A program made the translations under genes and the position numbers. From Yeosuana aquiaggeris (lineage in GTDB: Bacteria; Bacteroidota; Bacteroidia; Flavobacteriales; Flavobacteriaceae), in contig NZ_JBAWKC010000002.1 of the NCBI RefSeq assembly GCF_044003965.1, forward strand, positions 558,001 through 622,000: DNA of 64,000 nt, read 5' to 3'. The notes beneath the pieces are model-generated. The model was not told the origin of the DNA, did no database searches, and saw only the letters and a program-made list of their open reading frames with translations. Positions 8,649 through 18,797 of this stretch are shown piece by piece. Position 1 is the first letter of the stretch. Each line of letters opens with the position of its first letter.

Positions 8649-11600
8649 ATGGAAAAACAAAAATTAATTAAAATTTTAATTGTCTTTTTTTCAATAATGG
8701 TTCAACAATCGTTTGCTCAACAAACCGTTAAAGGAACTGTTACTGATCAAGGTGGAATCCCCTTGGCGGGAGTGAACATAGTCGAGCAGGGCACCTCAAA
8801 TGGCCAAATTACCGATTTTGATGGCAATTACTCCATTTCTGTTTTGAATGCTGATGCAGCTTTAATTTTTACTTACATTGGTTACACTCAACAAATAATT
8901 GCTGTTGGTATTAAAGACACAATCAATGTTACACTTGAGGAAAGTTTAGAACAACTAGGGGAAGTAGTCATTACTGCACTTGGTTTTGCAGAATCTTCAG
9001 ATGAATTAGGATATGCAACGTCAGTAGTTTCTAGTGAGTCTATAACGGCAGCTAAAGAAACTTCTGTGGTTAATTCTTTGTCTGGACAAACTTCAGGGGT
9101 AAGAATTTCTAGAAACTCTAGTGATCCGGGTTCTGGAGCTTATATTCAGGTTAGGGGGATCTCGTCAATAGAACGCAACTCACAGCCACTCATTGTTATT
9201 GATGGAGTGCCTATGAGTAATGATGTTCGTGGAGACTCTAACGATTTTGCCCAACAATCGCGATTAAATGATATCAATCCAAACGACATTGAAAGTTTAA
9301 CTGTACTGAAAGGGGCTTCTGCGGCCGCCTTATGGGGTACGCAAGCATTGGGAGGGGTCATTATGATTACAACCAAAAGTGGCAAGTTCAATCAAAAGAT
9401 GCAAGTAACTTATAATACAACCTACTCATCTGATGTAATTAACGTAAAGTACCCCTTACAAAGCAAATTTGGACAAGGAACAAACGGCGTCTTTACTCCA
9501 AATAACACCTATTCATGGGGTGATAAGATTTCTGAACGTTCAGGAGGTCCGGATGAATTTGATACTTCAGGCGCTTATTATATTGATCAGGATGGGGCTT
9601 TCTATTATCCTATTATTAGCAAAAACTCGAGGGAAATTTTTGACGAAAGTAATTTTGATAAAGTGTTCCAAACCGGGTATTTTTTGGAAAATAATCTCAG
9701 TCTTTCTGCAGGAAACCAATTTAGCTCGATTTACTTTAGTTTAAGCGATTTTAATCAAGAGGGAATCATTAAAAATGCCGATTACAGAAGAACAACGGCA
9801 TCAGTTAATGTGAAACATAAATTGAATGAAAAATCAGATCTGAATGCTTCTTTTAAGTACATGAAGACAAATTCCAATCGTATTCGCCGTGGTGTAAGTA
9901 ATAATGGTTTATATCTTGGTTTAACAAGAACTCCGGCTGATTTTGATATCTCTGGATACAAAGGAGATTACTATGCTTCCAGTACCTCAGCGCCAATTTC
10001 TGGTCGTCAAAGAACTTACAGACGCTATTTAGGAGAGAGTTCAAGTGCGGTGGCAAACAATCCACTGTGGACCATTAATGAACAGGAAAACGTATCAACC
10101 GTTGATCGTTTTATTGCGAGTGTTAATTACAACTTAAGACCTGTAGAATGGCTGGAGTTGATTGCCAGAGCAGGTATTGACAAATTTATAGAAAGAGGCC
10201 ATGAATTTTATACGCCAGGAGCGGCTGCTACTTTTGTTAACGGAACACAAATTAAAGAGCTTGCTACCAATAGTATATTCAATATGGATTATATAGCCAA
10301 AGCCAGTAAAACATTTAATGCTGATTTTAGTGGAGACATTTTGGTGGGTTTTAATTATAACCATAAAGAAAGGGTTGTGGAGGGTAACGAGATCAATAAC
10401 TTTATTCTCTATACTGATCTAGCCGATCAGATTTTAGATGTAGACAATGCGTTGCCAGAAAACAGATTAGTTTCATCATCATTTGGAAGTGAAAGAACTG
10501 TAGCAGGCTATACGGCTGCTAATTTTACAGCTTATGACCAAGTTTTTATTAATGCAACATTAAGGTCTGAGTGGGCATCAACATTTGGATTAAACTCTGA
10601 TAAGCCGTTTTATTTTCCTTCGGCTTCGTTAGCATGGCAGTTTAGTGAATTGGATATATTGCCCAAAGAAGTTCTTTCATTTGGAAAATTCAGATTCTCA
10701 TACGCCGAGGTTGGTGTTCAACCCGCACGATACAATACGTTTCCAGAATATGTGTCTCCCACATACAGTGATCAATTAGGAGGAGGTTTAGGTGTTGGAC
10801 TTTATGGTAACGGAGGTTTTGTTCCAAGTTCTTCCTTAGGTAATCCGGCACTAAAACCTGAAAGGAAAAAGGAATTTGAAATTGGTACAGACCTTCGGTT
10901 TTTTAAGAATAAATTAAAACTTAATGCTACGTATTACGCCAATACAATTAATGATATATTACTCAATTTCCCTATCGCTTATTCCAGAGGTTATTCAGAA
11001 TTATATTCCAATGCAGCTTCGATGGAAAATAAGGGATTAGAATTAGAATTAGGTTATAATATTTTTAAAAGCTCAGACTGGAACGTGAATATGAGTTTTT
11101 TATATTCTAAAAATAAAAACGAAGTTACCAGCCTTGTTGAAGGTACAGAATCAGTGCGGCTCGATACGGGTTTAAATGGTGTTCATAACCGCGCTATGAT
11201 TGGTCAACAGCATGGGATACTTTGGGGAACCAGATCGCTCAGGGATGAAAATGGCCAGATACAATATGATGCCAATGGCTTTCCTGTTACAGATCCCGTA
11301 CAAGGTATGATTGGTGATCCCAACCCAGATTGGCAAGGGTCAGCTATAGGAGCTGTCTCATACAAAAACTTCTCGTTATCGTTTTTGTTTGAAACCAGTC
11401 AAGGCAATGATATTTTTGCTGGTACCAAGTCAACACTAGTAGATTATGGGCGATGGATATCAACGGGCAATGAAGTTAGTGCTGCACAAAATTTGCTTAA
11501 ATTTAATGGAGACGTCATAACAGCGGGTACTACTTTTCGTGGTGAAATACGTAATTTTGGAGCCGGCCCCGTTGCGCTTACTCAAGAATGGTATAATGGC

Positions 11601-11888
11601 CCTGGAGGATTCTTTGGAGGAAATTCTGAATTGTTTATTGAAGATGGCTCATGGACCCGTTTAAGGGAATTAACCTTAAGTTACAAATTAGGCAAAGAAG
11701 CAACCAAGTCGATAGGTATTGATAACCTAACATTTTCTTTAACCGGAAGAAACTTGTTTTTATGGACTAAATTTGAAGGGAATGATCCTGACACCAATGT
11801 TTCCGGTGTAAGTTCTTCACGTGGGATTGACTATTACAACAATCCAAGCACAAAATCATACGTCTTTTCTTTATCAGTAACTTTTTAA
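8649..11888 (+). CDS. SusC-like TonB-dependent outer-membrane transporter (module 1)
   Basis: A 1079-residue SusC/RagA-family receptor. It has a signal peptide (residues 1-24, ending QSFAQ), a carboxypeptidase-D-like beta-sandwich (TVKGTVTDQGGIPLAGVNI), a TonB-box-like LGEVVITALGF near residue 105, and a plug with the family block LNDINPNDIESLTVLKG. A long barrel follows, ending in an aromatic strand (SLSVTF). It should import an oligomeric ligand handed over by the SusD lipoprotein encoded 20 bp downstream. It is a close paralog of the SusC at 33041: both share LQ.KFGQG, SWGDKIS.RSG, R.PPDFDIS/R.PADFDIS and YRRYL. It is the first gene of a seven-gene operon with spacers of 7-28 bp. Neighbouring esterases and a dicarboxylate symporter argue for a carboxylate ester ligand rather than a plain polysaccharide. 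Confidence 0.93.
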   Translation: MEKQKLIKILIVFFSIMVQQSFAQQTVKGTVTDQGGIPLAGVNIVEQGTSNGQITDFDGNYSISVLNADAALIFTYIGYTQQIIAVGIKDTINVTLEESLEQLGEVVITALGFAESSDELGYATSVVSSESITAAKETSVVNSLSGQTSGVRISRNSSDPGSGAYIQVRGISSIERNSQPLIVIDGVPMSNDVRGDSNDFAQQSRLNDINPNDIESLTVLKGASAAALWGTQALGGVIMITTKSGKFNQKMQVTYNTTYSSDVINVKYPLQSKFGQGTNGVFTPNNTYSWGDKISERSGGPDEFDTSGAYYIDQDGAFYYPIISKNSREIFDESNFDKVFQTGYFLENNLSLSAGNQFSSIYFSLSDFNQEGIIKNADYRRTTASVNVKHKLNEKSDLNASFKYMKTNSNRIRRGVSNNGLYLGLTRTPADFDISGYKGDYYASSTSAPISGRQRTYRRYLGESSSAVANNPLWTINEQENVSTVDRFIASVNYNLRPVEWLELIARAGIDKFIERGHEFYTPGAAATFVNGTQIKELATNSIFNMDYIAKASKTFNADFSGDILVGFNYNHKERVVEGNEINNFILYTDLADQILDVDNALPENRLVSSSFGSERTVAGYTAANFTAYDQVFINATLRSEWASTFGLNSDKPFYFPSASLAWQFSELDILPKEVLSFGKFRFSYAEVGVQPARYNTFPEYVSPTYSDQLGGGLGVGLYGNGGFVPSSSLGNPALKPERKKEFEIGTDLRFFKNKLKLNATYYANTINDILLNFPIAYSRGYSELYSNAASMENKGLELELGYNIFKSSDWNVNMSFLYSKNKNEVTSLVEGTESVRLDTGLNGVHNRAMIGQQHGILWGTRSLRDENGQIQYDANGFPVTDPVQGMIGDPNPDWQGSAIGAVSYKNFSLSFLFETSQGNDIFAGTKSTLVDYGRWISTGNEVSAAQNLLKFNGDVITAGTTFRGEIRNFGAGPVALTQEWYNGPGGFFGGNSELFIEDGSWTRLRELTLSYKLGKEATKSIGIDNLTFSLTGRNLFLWTKFEGNDPDTNVSGVSSSRGIDYYNNPSTKSYVFSLSVTF

Positions 11889-11908
11889 TTAAAAACATTC
11901 AAGAAATT

Positions 11909-13342
11909 ATGAAAAAATCAATAATAATAAGCATTTTATCTCTTCTTGTCTTTAGTTGCAGTCAGATGGTAGAAGATTTAAACCAAAATCCTAATAATCC
12001 AACTTCGGCTCCTTATCAATATACACTAACAGGGGCAGAAGTGGCAACTATAGTATTGCAAACAGGAGAACCCGCAAGAGAATCAGGTATTATGGCAGGT
12101 CAATTTACGGGTTTTGACAGGCAACATTTGGCCCTTAATAATTATTTGGTAACGGCAACCACATTTGATCCTACCTGGCGCGTTATATTTAGGGATATTT
12201 TAAGGAACATTCGTGTCGCTGAAACCTCTGCCATAGAAAGTGGAATTGATGGCGTAGCATTGGGCATCTTACAAGTTTTGAAAGCCTTAGATCTTGGTAC
12301 GGCGACTTCACTTTTTGGAGATATTCCTTTTGACCAGGCCGGAGGTTTGGAATTTGAAAATCCAGAGTTTGAATCTCAAATTGCTATTTATGGAAAACTC
12401 CAGACCTTACTTGATGATGCCATAATAAATTTGGCAAGTGGAACCGGAAGACCTCCTGCAAACACAGAAATTTATTTTGATGGTAACCCAGTGGCATGGA
12501 CTCAAGTGGCTCATACATTGAAAGCCCGTTTTTATATGCATACCAAGAATTATCCTGCGGCTTATAATGCGGCTCTAAATGGAATTGGTTCCAATGGAAG
12601 CACGCACAGCAATAACATGAAATCGCCACATGGCACGGCAACAGATAATGCAAATTTACATTATCAATTTTTTGCGCTTGCATCAAGAAAGAATGATCTT
12701 GTGACATCTGATTTTTTTGTAAGTCTTATTGATTCCAATAATGCAACTAACCCTATTCCTGCTAATTACAGAGGAAACTCCAAAACCAATGAGACGGCCA
12801 GATATAATTACCTTTTACAAACTACCGTTGTTGGTATTCAGCCAAACTTCAATACAAATGGTTTTGCCCAAATTGATGCCCCAGCTCAAATAGTAACGTA
12901 TGCTGAGAACCTATTAATTCTTGCAGAGGCGGGAGCAAGAGCAAATTTTAATACCGGTCTTGGGCATTTAAATGCGTTTCGTGCATACATGGCGTCAGGA
13001 GGTTATATCACCAATCCTGTAATGGCCAATATTCAATATGACCCCTATGTGGCAGCCGATTTTGATAATCTGGGAATTGAAAATCCGGACGGTATTTCAA
13101 GTGATAATGCATTGCTTAGAGAAATATTGGAGGAAAGGTATATTACCTTATTTGGCCAAATAGAGGTTTTTAATGATACTAGAAGAACACAGGACGAGAG
13201 CATAGTAAGAGTGCCTATGGCGCCAAATGTTGGATCGGATTTACCACAACGATTTTTAATTGGAAATTCTGAGATTGATACTAATACCAACACTCCGAAT
13301 CCAATTCCTGGCTTTTTTGAACGTACCAGTGTAAACCAATAG
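11909..13342 (+). CDS. SusD-like surface lipoprotein (module 1)
   Basis: A 477-residue lipoprotein with lipobox LVFSC near residue 18 and the SusD-family opening ED-L-NQNPNNPTSAP. The helical body has TPR-like repeats (HTLKARFYMHTKNYPAAYNAA, ENLLILAEAGARANF) and the C-terminal ILEERYITLFGQIEVFNDTRR block, which fits the SusD-like_2 subgroup (PF12771 type). It should cap the SusC barrel encoded immediately upstream and bind the substrate at the cell surface. It is clearly paralogous to the SusD at 36263, sharing the YEENLLILAEAGAR-type motif and the same end, TPVNQ/TSVNQ. Substrate specificity cannot be read from the sequence. Confidence 0.92.
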   Translation: MKKSIIISILSLLVFSCSQMVEDLNQNPNNPTSAPYQYTLTGAEVATIVLQTGEPARESGIMAGQFTGFDRQHLALNNYLVTATTFDPTWRVIFRDILRNIRVAETSAIESGIDGVALGILQVLKALDLGTATSLFGDIPFDQAGGLEFENPEFESQIAIYGKLQTLLDDAIINLASGTGRPPANTEIYFDGNPVAWTQVAHTLKARFYMHTKNYPAAYNAALNGIGSNGSTHSNNMKSPHGTATDNANLHYQFFALASRKNDLVTSDFFVSLIDSNNATNPIPANYRGNSKTNETARYNYLLQTTVVGIQPNFNTNGFAQIDAPAQIVTYAENLLILAEAGARANFNTGLGHLNAFRAYMASGGYITNPVMANIQYDPYVAADFDNLGIENPDGISSDNALLREILEERYITLFGQIEVFNDTRRTQDESIVRVPMAPNVGSDLPQRFLIGNSEIDTNTNTPNPIPGFFERTSVNQ

Positions 13343-13350
13343 ATACAATA

Positions 13351-14139
13351 ATGAAATTTAAAAACATATTATTTGTACTATTATTAGGTCTCTTTGGGTG
13401 CAGTAGCTTCGCTCAAGTAGGGAAAGACACGCTAGGAGGTGTGAAGAAAGACACGCTGCGTGTACTGTTCGTAGGAAATAGTTTTACTTATTTCTATAAT
13501 CTTCCGCAAGTCCTTAATGCCATGTCTGCATTTAGTGAAAAGTTACATATTGAGACCCGAACTTCTTTGGTAGGTGGGTCAAAAATATCTCAGCACCTTA
13601 ATCAAACAAATGGCACTCAAACGATTGATATTTTAAATGATCAAACTTTTGATTATGTGGTTATAAACCATCACAGTTTGGTTACAATTGATGACCCTGA
13701 AGGTTTTTTTGAGTCAAGTAAACAAATGGTTGAACTTATAAGAAGTAAAAATGCAATTCCTGTATTGATGATGACTTGGGCCTATCATTCCAATCCATTA
13801 ATGATTAAAAACATAGCAGCCGCATATGATGACATGGGTAAACGATTAGGGGTTGATGTGGTGCCTTGCGGAAATCTGTTTTCAGAAGTACGCAAATGGC
13901 GTCCAGATTTGAACATGTTTGACGATGATGACAAACATCCTTCCAAACATGGAACCTATCTAAATGGTTTGGCCTTTTTTAAATATTTTACCAACGAAAA
14001 AACAATTGATATTCCGAAACGTATAACTTCTGTTGACAAAAACGGACAAAAATTATGGCTGCTGTTTTTAAGTCAGGATAATGCTGATTTTTTGCAACAG
14101 TTGGTTGATGATTATGATTTTAAAACTCGTTTAAATTAA
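13351..14139 (+). CDS. secreted SGNH-type hydrolase (DUF4886-like)
   Basis: A 262-residue exported protein. The N-terminus can be read as a signal peptide ending SSFAQ or as a lipobox at LFGC (Cys17). LRVLFVGNSFTYFYNLP is an SGNH block I with the nucleophile in GNSFT, and the C-terminal DDDKHPSKHGTYLNG supplies an Asp-x-x-His-type pair. These features resemble the DUF4886 branch of SGNH hydrolases, which include esterases and lipases. It follows susD by 8 bp and precedes another lipoprotein by 7 bp, so it is co-transcribed with the import system. I infer cleavage of an ester in the ligand at the surface or in the periplasm; the bond attacked is unknown. Confidence 0.72.
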   Translation: MKFKNILFVLLLGLFGCSSFAQVGKDTLGGVKKDTLRVLFVGNSFTYFYNLPQVLNAMSAFSEKLHIETRTSLVGGSKISQHLNQTNGTQTIDILNDQTFDYVVINHHSLVTIDDPEGFFESSKQMVELIRSKNAIPVLMMTWAYHSNPLMIKNIAAAYDDMGKRLGVDVVPCGNLFSEVRKWRPDLNMFDDDDKHPSKHGTYLNGLAFFKYFTNEKTIDIPKRITSVDKNGQKLWLLFLSQDNADFLQQLVDDYDFKTRLN

Positions 14140-14146
14140 TAATAAA

Positions 14147-15925
14147 ATGAAAAAACAAATTAAAAGTATTCTGCTGATGTTGCTTGTTGCAAGCACCACC
14201 ATTTTAACATATTTTTCTTGTGAAAACAATGACCTCAATGAAACATTTCCCATTACAAATGACTTTCGCGTTCTTAAAGTAAATTATAATGGTAACTCTG
14301 TAACCGGACCGATTGCTAATTTTGATCCGCTGGGTCAAATGGAATTGATTTTTTCACATGGCGTAAACAAAACTGCGTTTGAATCGGCACTTTCTGTTTC
14401 ACCCGCTATTGATTATTCACTTTCCTATGATGAGACTAATTCTTTTATTACGGTTAGTTTTAACAGCCCATTAGCATATGAAACCAACTATACACTTACC
14501 TTGCCAAAAGGAACCTATGGAACAGGAAGTGAATCTTCTATTGCAGATTATCAGTTATTGTTCACTACAAAAGCATTTGTGCCTCCGGTTTTATCAATAT
14601 CAGCCGAAAGTACGGATGTATTTGAAGGAGATGAATTAATACTTACCGCCTCATTGAGTGAAAGTATTCTTGAAGACGTTAGTTTTGATATCGTTCTGTC
14701 CGGTACAGCACAACTTGATGCTGATTATACCATTGACCAAACCAGTTTGATTATTGCAGCTGGAGAAACCTCTGCTACTATATTGATTTCAAGCTTGGTA
14801 GATATTGAAACTGAAAGCCCTGAAACAATAATTGTTAATGTTGATAATTTAGTCAATTGTGTGCCTTCAACTTCAGGAGCTTTAACCTTAAACTTGATTG
14901 ATGAGGCTCCTTTACTTGAGTTTAAAGGGGTTATGGAGCTACAAACTTATGACGGAACATCTAGTCAAGTAAGAGCTGTTCACTTATCGGTTATAGCAGA
15001 CATTGCTGATTTGAGCATTTATGGTGTTGAAATTGCCAGCAATGGCGCTGTGCCAGACCCACTTGATATTGAATTTATATTTCCTACTGGGTCATCAGCC
15101 TCTGCAGGAGATCAGCTTTTTATTGTCCGTGATTTAGATTTAGCAAATGCACAGGCCTATTTTGAGTCTTGTTTTGACTCATTTACGGTGTATGAATCTA
15201 CAAGAATGACGGCAAATGGTGACGATGTATTTGTGCTATATAAAGACGGAACCGCCATAGAATACTTTGGAGAACCAGGAGTTGATGGAACAGGTGAAGT
15301 TTGGGAATATACGGACTCTTGGGCCTATAAATTGGATGGTGCATGGATTTATGCCGGAGCAGGTGCCGTAGTCAATGCGGGAGCCACTAATGCAACTTCT
15401 ACAGCAGCTTACCCTTTCTGCAGTCCATTGCAACTGCAAGGAGTAACAGCTATGGTTTGGAGTGGTGCCGGAGTTAATGATGGCAAAACTATTCACGTAA
15501 GGGCAAACAGAGATATTTCTGACTTAAGTGAATACGGATTAGGTGTTGCTAATAATGGAGGCGGAACTGATGGTGTTGAATTTACCTTCCCGGTAGTGTC
15601 TGTTTCTGAAGGTGATCAAATACTAATTGCTCGTGTTCCAGCAGCCATAGCAACGTATTATGGTAACTGTTATAACAACTTTGATCTTGTTTTACAAGAT
15701 GATTTTGTCTCTCAAAATGGTGATGATGCCATAGAACTTTTCTACCAGGGTAATGTTATTGAAACTTTTGGCGACGCCAATGTTGATGGAACAGGTCAGT
15801 CTTGGGAATACACAGGTTCTTGGGCCTACAAAACGGCAAGGGCTTGGATCAATGGGGCTTTGGATTGTGCTGCAACAGCGACAGACAATAGTAGTTCAAG
15901 CTGCCCTTATCCATTTTGTAATTAA
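14147..15925 (+). CDS. modular surface lipoprotein: Ig-like, Calx-beta-like and two lamin-tail-like repeats
   Basis: A 592-residue lipoprotein (lipobox at TYFSC, Cys26). Domain order as read: a bacterial Ig-like (Big_5/SbsA type) domain at about 40-145 (FDPLGQMELIFSHGVNK to YQLLFTTK), a Calx-beta-like domain at about 150-255 (EGDELILTASLSE, LDADYTIDQTSLII, AGETSATILIS), then two related repeats at about 262-430 and 432-592. Each repeat has a DISDLSEYG-like strand, V.FTFP, a GD.ILI.R turn, NGDDAI.LFY and a GDANVDGTGQSWEY.GSWAYK end. The repeats resemble lamin-tail-like domains attached to flavobacterial extracellular enzymes. No catalytic motif is seen, so it is probably an adhesion or ligand-presenting accessory protein of the SusCD complex. 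The shared Ig-like domain links it to the next gene. Confidence 0.68.
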   Translation: MKKQIKSILLMLLVASTTILTYFSCENNDLNETFPITNDFRVLKVNYNGNSVTGPIANFDPLGQMELIFSHGVNKTAFESALSVSPAIDYSLSYDETNSFITVSFNSPLAYETNYTLTLPKGTYGTGSESSIADYQLLFTTKAFVPPVLSISAESTDVFEGDELILTASLSESILEDVSFDIVLSGTAQLDADYTIDQTSLIIAAGETSATILISSLVDIETESPETIIVNVDNLVNCVPSTSGALTLNLIDEAPLLEFKGVMELQTYDGTSSQVRAVHLSVIADIADLSIYGVEIASNGAVPDPLDIEFIFPTGSSASAGDQLFIVRDLDLANAQAYFESCFDSFTVYESTRMTANGDDVFVLYKDGTAIEYFGEPGVDGTGEVWEYTDSWAYKLDGAWIYAGAGAVVNAGATNATSTAAYPFCSPLQLQGVTAMVWSGAGVNDGKTIHVRANRDISDLSEYGLGVANNGGGTDGVEFTFPVVSVSEGDQILIARVPAAIATYYGNCYNNFDLVLQDDFVSQNGDDAIELFYQGNVIETFGDANVDGTGQSWEYTGSWAYKTARAWINGALDCAATATDNSSSSCPYPFCN

Positions 15926-15940
15926 ATTAAAGTCAATTTA

Positions 15941-17299
15941 ATGTACATACATAAATTATTTGTTTCTGTCTTGTTTTTGCTCTTGATCACCAGTTGTTCT
16001 AAAGACTCTGGTGAACAGGAGCTTGGGCAAATAAATGTTTTTTCAGTAACTATTGAAGGCGGTAAAGTTATTTCTGGAATGGATAATATAAGTATTAATC
16101 CAAAATTAAGGTTTGTTTTTTCAAAGAGTATTGATCTTAATTCATTTGAACAGGCTTTGAAAATTAATCCATCGTCTAATTTAACTATAGCTTCCATTAA
16201 TTACTTGAATAATTCATCGGCTATCGAAGTATTACTTAATCTAGAATATAACAGTACTTATGAGGTTGAGCTAGAAGGGGCTATTGGTATCAACGGAGAG
16301 GCTCTTTCAGAAGTGATTAATTTTAGTTTTAAAACTCAAGTGGATGATACCATTTATGAAAGACCTGCATGTTTAAATGGAAATGACTGCAAGCAATCTG
16401 TTCTTATTTCAAACGCCACAGGAGAAGGAAATTTTGACTTCTACGCCAATTATCCTATCTATGAAGATAATGCTCAATGGCAAAATCTAGAAAAAGCAGT
16501 TATTGTAGTACATGGAGCTTCTATAAATCCAGATGACTATTATGGTTACATGACCACAACTTTTGAAGCTTTGGGGATATCTGAAAAAACAGTATTAATT
16601 GCACCAGATTTCAAATCGAGTGAGGTCTCAAGTGGAGATCTATACTGGAGTTCTCTGGGTTACAGAGATGGGAAAGCATCCAATGGAACTACTAAAATAA
16701 GTTCTTTTGAGGTTTTAGATATTCTTATCAATCGTTTGGCAGATAAAAACCATTTCCCTGTATTAAATGAGATTGTGGTAACTGGGCAGTCTTCAGGTGG
16801 TCGTTTTGTGCACACTTATGCTGCAGGAAATCGCTCAGAATCAACGCATACTGACATTCATTTTGAATATATAGTAAGTGAAAGTCAGTATTTCTATTAT
16901 CCCACAAACCAGCGGATTGATGAACAAACCAATAATTTGTATGTACCCTCCAACTGTAACGGGCTGCGGTTTTGGCCGTTTGGATATGAGCTTGCCCCTG
17001 ATTACGTAAATGTTTTAGACAAAACGGCATTTGATGAGCGATTTGTGAACCGAAGCATAACTTACTTATTAGGTAATGGTAGTGGGACCGACAGTGAATT
17101 GAATATATCCGATTGTGAAGCTGTATTGTCTGGGTCATCACGTTATCAAAGAGGAGAAAACATGTATTTATATATGGGCTTAAAATTGCCTGGCCATAAC
17201 CATAAAAAAACAATTACCCAAGGAATTTCGCATAACGGTTCAGCAATTTATACATCACCTGAGTTTAAAGCTTTACTAAACCAGCTGTTTAACAATTAG
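15941..17299 (+). CDS. Ig-like plus alpha/beta-hydrolase esterase lipoprotein
   Basis: A 452-residue lipoprotein (lipobox LLITSC). Residues about 30-130 form a Big_5-type Ig-like domain like that of the preceding protein (ISINPKLRFVFSKSIDL to INFSFKTQ). The C-terminal 300 residues are an alpha/beta hydrolase: VIVVHGASINPDDYY is the oxyanion-hole strand, VTGQSSGGRF is the nucleophile elbow with Ser284, and LPGHNHKK near the end carries the probable catalytic His. It probably acts as a surface or periplasmic esterase. Together with the upstream SGNH enzyme it gives the operon two ester-cleaving activities, followed by a dicarboxylate symporter, so the ligand may be an ester or polyester of a hydroxy-dicarboxylic acid. 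Catalysis is well supported; the ligand is inference. Confidence 0.78.
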   Translation: MYIHKLFVSVLFLLLITSCSKDSGEQELGQINVFSVTIEGGKVISGMDNISINPKLRFVFSKSIDLNSFEQALKINPSSNLTIASINYLNNSSAIEVLLNLEYNSTYEVELEGAIGINGEALSEVINFSFKTQVDDTIYERPACLNGNDCKQSVLISNATGEGNFDFYANYPIYEDNAQWQNLEKAVIVVHGASINPDDYYGYMTTTFEALGISEKTVLIAPDFKSSEVSSGDLYWSSLGYRDGKASNGTTKISSFEVLDILINRLADKNHFPVLNEIVVTGQSSGGRFVHTYAAGNRSESTHTDIHFEYIVSESQYFYYPTNQRIDEQTNNLYVPSNCNGLRFWPFGYELAPDYVNVLDKTAFDERFVNRSITYLLGNGSGTDSELNISDCEAVLSGSSRYQRGENMYLYMGLKLPGHNHKKTITQGISHNGSAIYTSPEFKALLNQLFNN

Positions 17300-17327
17300 T
17301 GCTTTAATATTTAAAAAATATTTAAAA

Positions 17328-18788
17328 TTGAATACAAAAAAGATAGGGCTGTTTTTAGGACCAATATTGTTCATATTAACCCGATATGCATTACATTTAG
17401 ACGGGCTTTCAGATCAAGGAAATGCAGTGCTGGCATGCACGTTATGGGTATCCATATGGTGGATTACTGAGGCTATGCCCATAGCAGCTACATCGCTATT
17501 GCCTATTATTCTTTTTCCACTTTCCGGGGCATTGCCTTTGGATGAAACCACAGCGTCGTTTGGGCATCGGTATATTTTTCTCTACTTAGGGGGGTTTATA
17601 TTAGCGCTTTCCATCGAAAAATGGAATTTGCACAAACGTATTGCTTTAAACATCATTAATTTGATCGGCACTGATGTGCGGAAAATAATTTTAGGTTTTA
17701 TGATAGCCACGGCTTTTTTATCCATGTGGATATCAAACACCGCAACTGCAGTGATGATGCTACCTATAGGGATTGCTATTGTGAAACAAATGAAAGACTT
17801 AAAAAGCACACCTGAAGATGAAAACCTAATATTTGGCAAAGCTTTGATGCTATCTATAGCATTTAGTGCCTCTATTGGTGGGTTAGCTACCTTGATTGGA
17901 ACACCACCAAATCTTGTTTTTGCAGGTATAGTGCAAGAATTATATGGCATAGAGATTAGTTTTTTGGACTGGATTAAGTTTGGACTTCCTATTTCGCTCA
18001 TCCTTTTATTTATTTCTTGGATATATTTAACACGAGTGGCATTTAAGTTTCAACAAACAGAATTTGAGGAGGGGCAGGTTGAAATCAAAAGACAGCTTAG
18101 TCACTTAGGAAAGATGAGTTATGAAGAAAAAATAGTTTTATCTGTTTTTATTCTTACTGGTTTTTCCTGGATCACAAGATCATTTTTCTTGAATTTATTT
18201 TTACCTGACCTTGATGATTCCATCATTGCCCTTATCGCAGGGGTTTGCTTGTTTATATTCAATTCTAGTTCACCTGATGAGAACGAAAAAATAATGCATT
18301 GGGAAGACGCCGTCAAGTTACCTTGGGGAATTTTATTGCTTTTTGGAAGTGGCTTGGCTATTGCTTCAGGTTTTCAAGCTAGCGGATTAGCTACTTTTAT
18401 TGCTGAAAAGATGGTGCACCTTAATGGGTTTTCAATATTCATCATTCTCTTGGTAGTTATAACAGTTGTTAATTTCCTAACTGAAATCACTTCTAACTTG
18501 GCCACTATAGCCATGTTGTTGCCCATATTAGCTCCCACTGCAGTGATGCTCGATGTACATCCTTATTTACTCATGGTTGGTGCTACCTTAGCAGCCTCAT
18601 GTGCCTTTATGTTACCGGTAGCTACACCACCCAACGCAGTCGTTTTTGGATCTAATTACTTAAAAATTTCTGATATGGTAAGAGTTGGAATTGTGATGAA
18701 TGTCATATCTATCTTATTGGTTCTGGTAATGGTCTATTTTGTGTTACCAAGTCTTTGGGATTTTAACGCATTTGAGAACCCGTTTTAA
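17328..18788 (+). CDS. SLC13/DASS-family sodium:dicarboxylate (or sulfate) symporter (module 1)
   Basis: A 486-residue polytopic inner-membrane protein with about a dozen hydrophobic helices. It carries IGTPPNLVFAG and MLPVATPPNAVVFG, repeats typical of divalent-anion:Na+ symporters. The paired substrate/sodium loops read SNT at 136-138 (WISNTATAVMMLP) and SNL at 389-391 (TEITSNLATIAMLLP); the second departs from the usual SNT. The only plausible start is TTG at 17328; no ATG lies in frame near the first helix. It follows the esterase by 28 bp and precedes a tartrate-dehydrogenase-like gene by 9 bp, which argues for uptake of a C4-type hydroxy-dicarboxylate. It is paralogous to the symporter at 29099. 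Confidence 0.87.
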   Translation: MNTKKIGLFLGPILFILTRYALHLDGLSDQGNAVLACTLWVSIWWITEAMPIAATSLLPIILFPLSGALPLDETTASFGHRYIFLYLGGFILALSIEKWNLHKRIALNIINLIGTDVRKIILGFMIATAFLSMWISNTATAVMMLPIGIAIVKQMKDLKSTPEDENLIFGKALMLSIAFSASIGGLATLIGTPPNLVFAGIVQELYGIEISFLDWIKFGLPISLILLFISWIYLTRVAFKFQQTEFEEGQVEIKRQLSHLGKMSYEEKIVLSVFILTGFSWITRSFFLNLFLPDLDDSIIALIAGVCLFIFNSSSPDENEKIMHWEDAVKLPWGILLLFGSGLAIASGFQASGLATFIAEKMVHLNGFSIFIILLVVITVVNFLTEITSNLATIAMLLPILAPTAVMLDVHPYLLMVGATLAASCAFMLPVATPPNAVVFGSNYLKISDMVRVGIVMNVISILLVLVMVYFVLPSLWDFNAFENPF

Positions 18789-18797
18789 ACAAAATCG

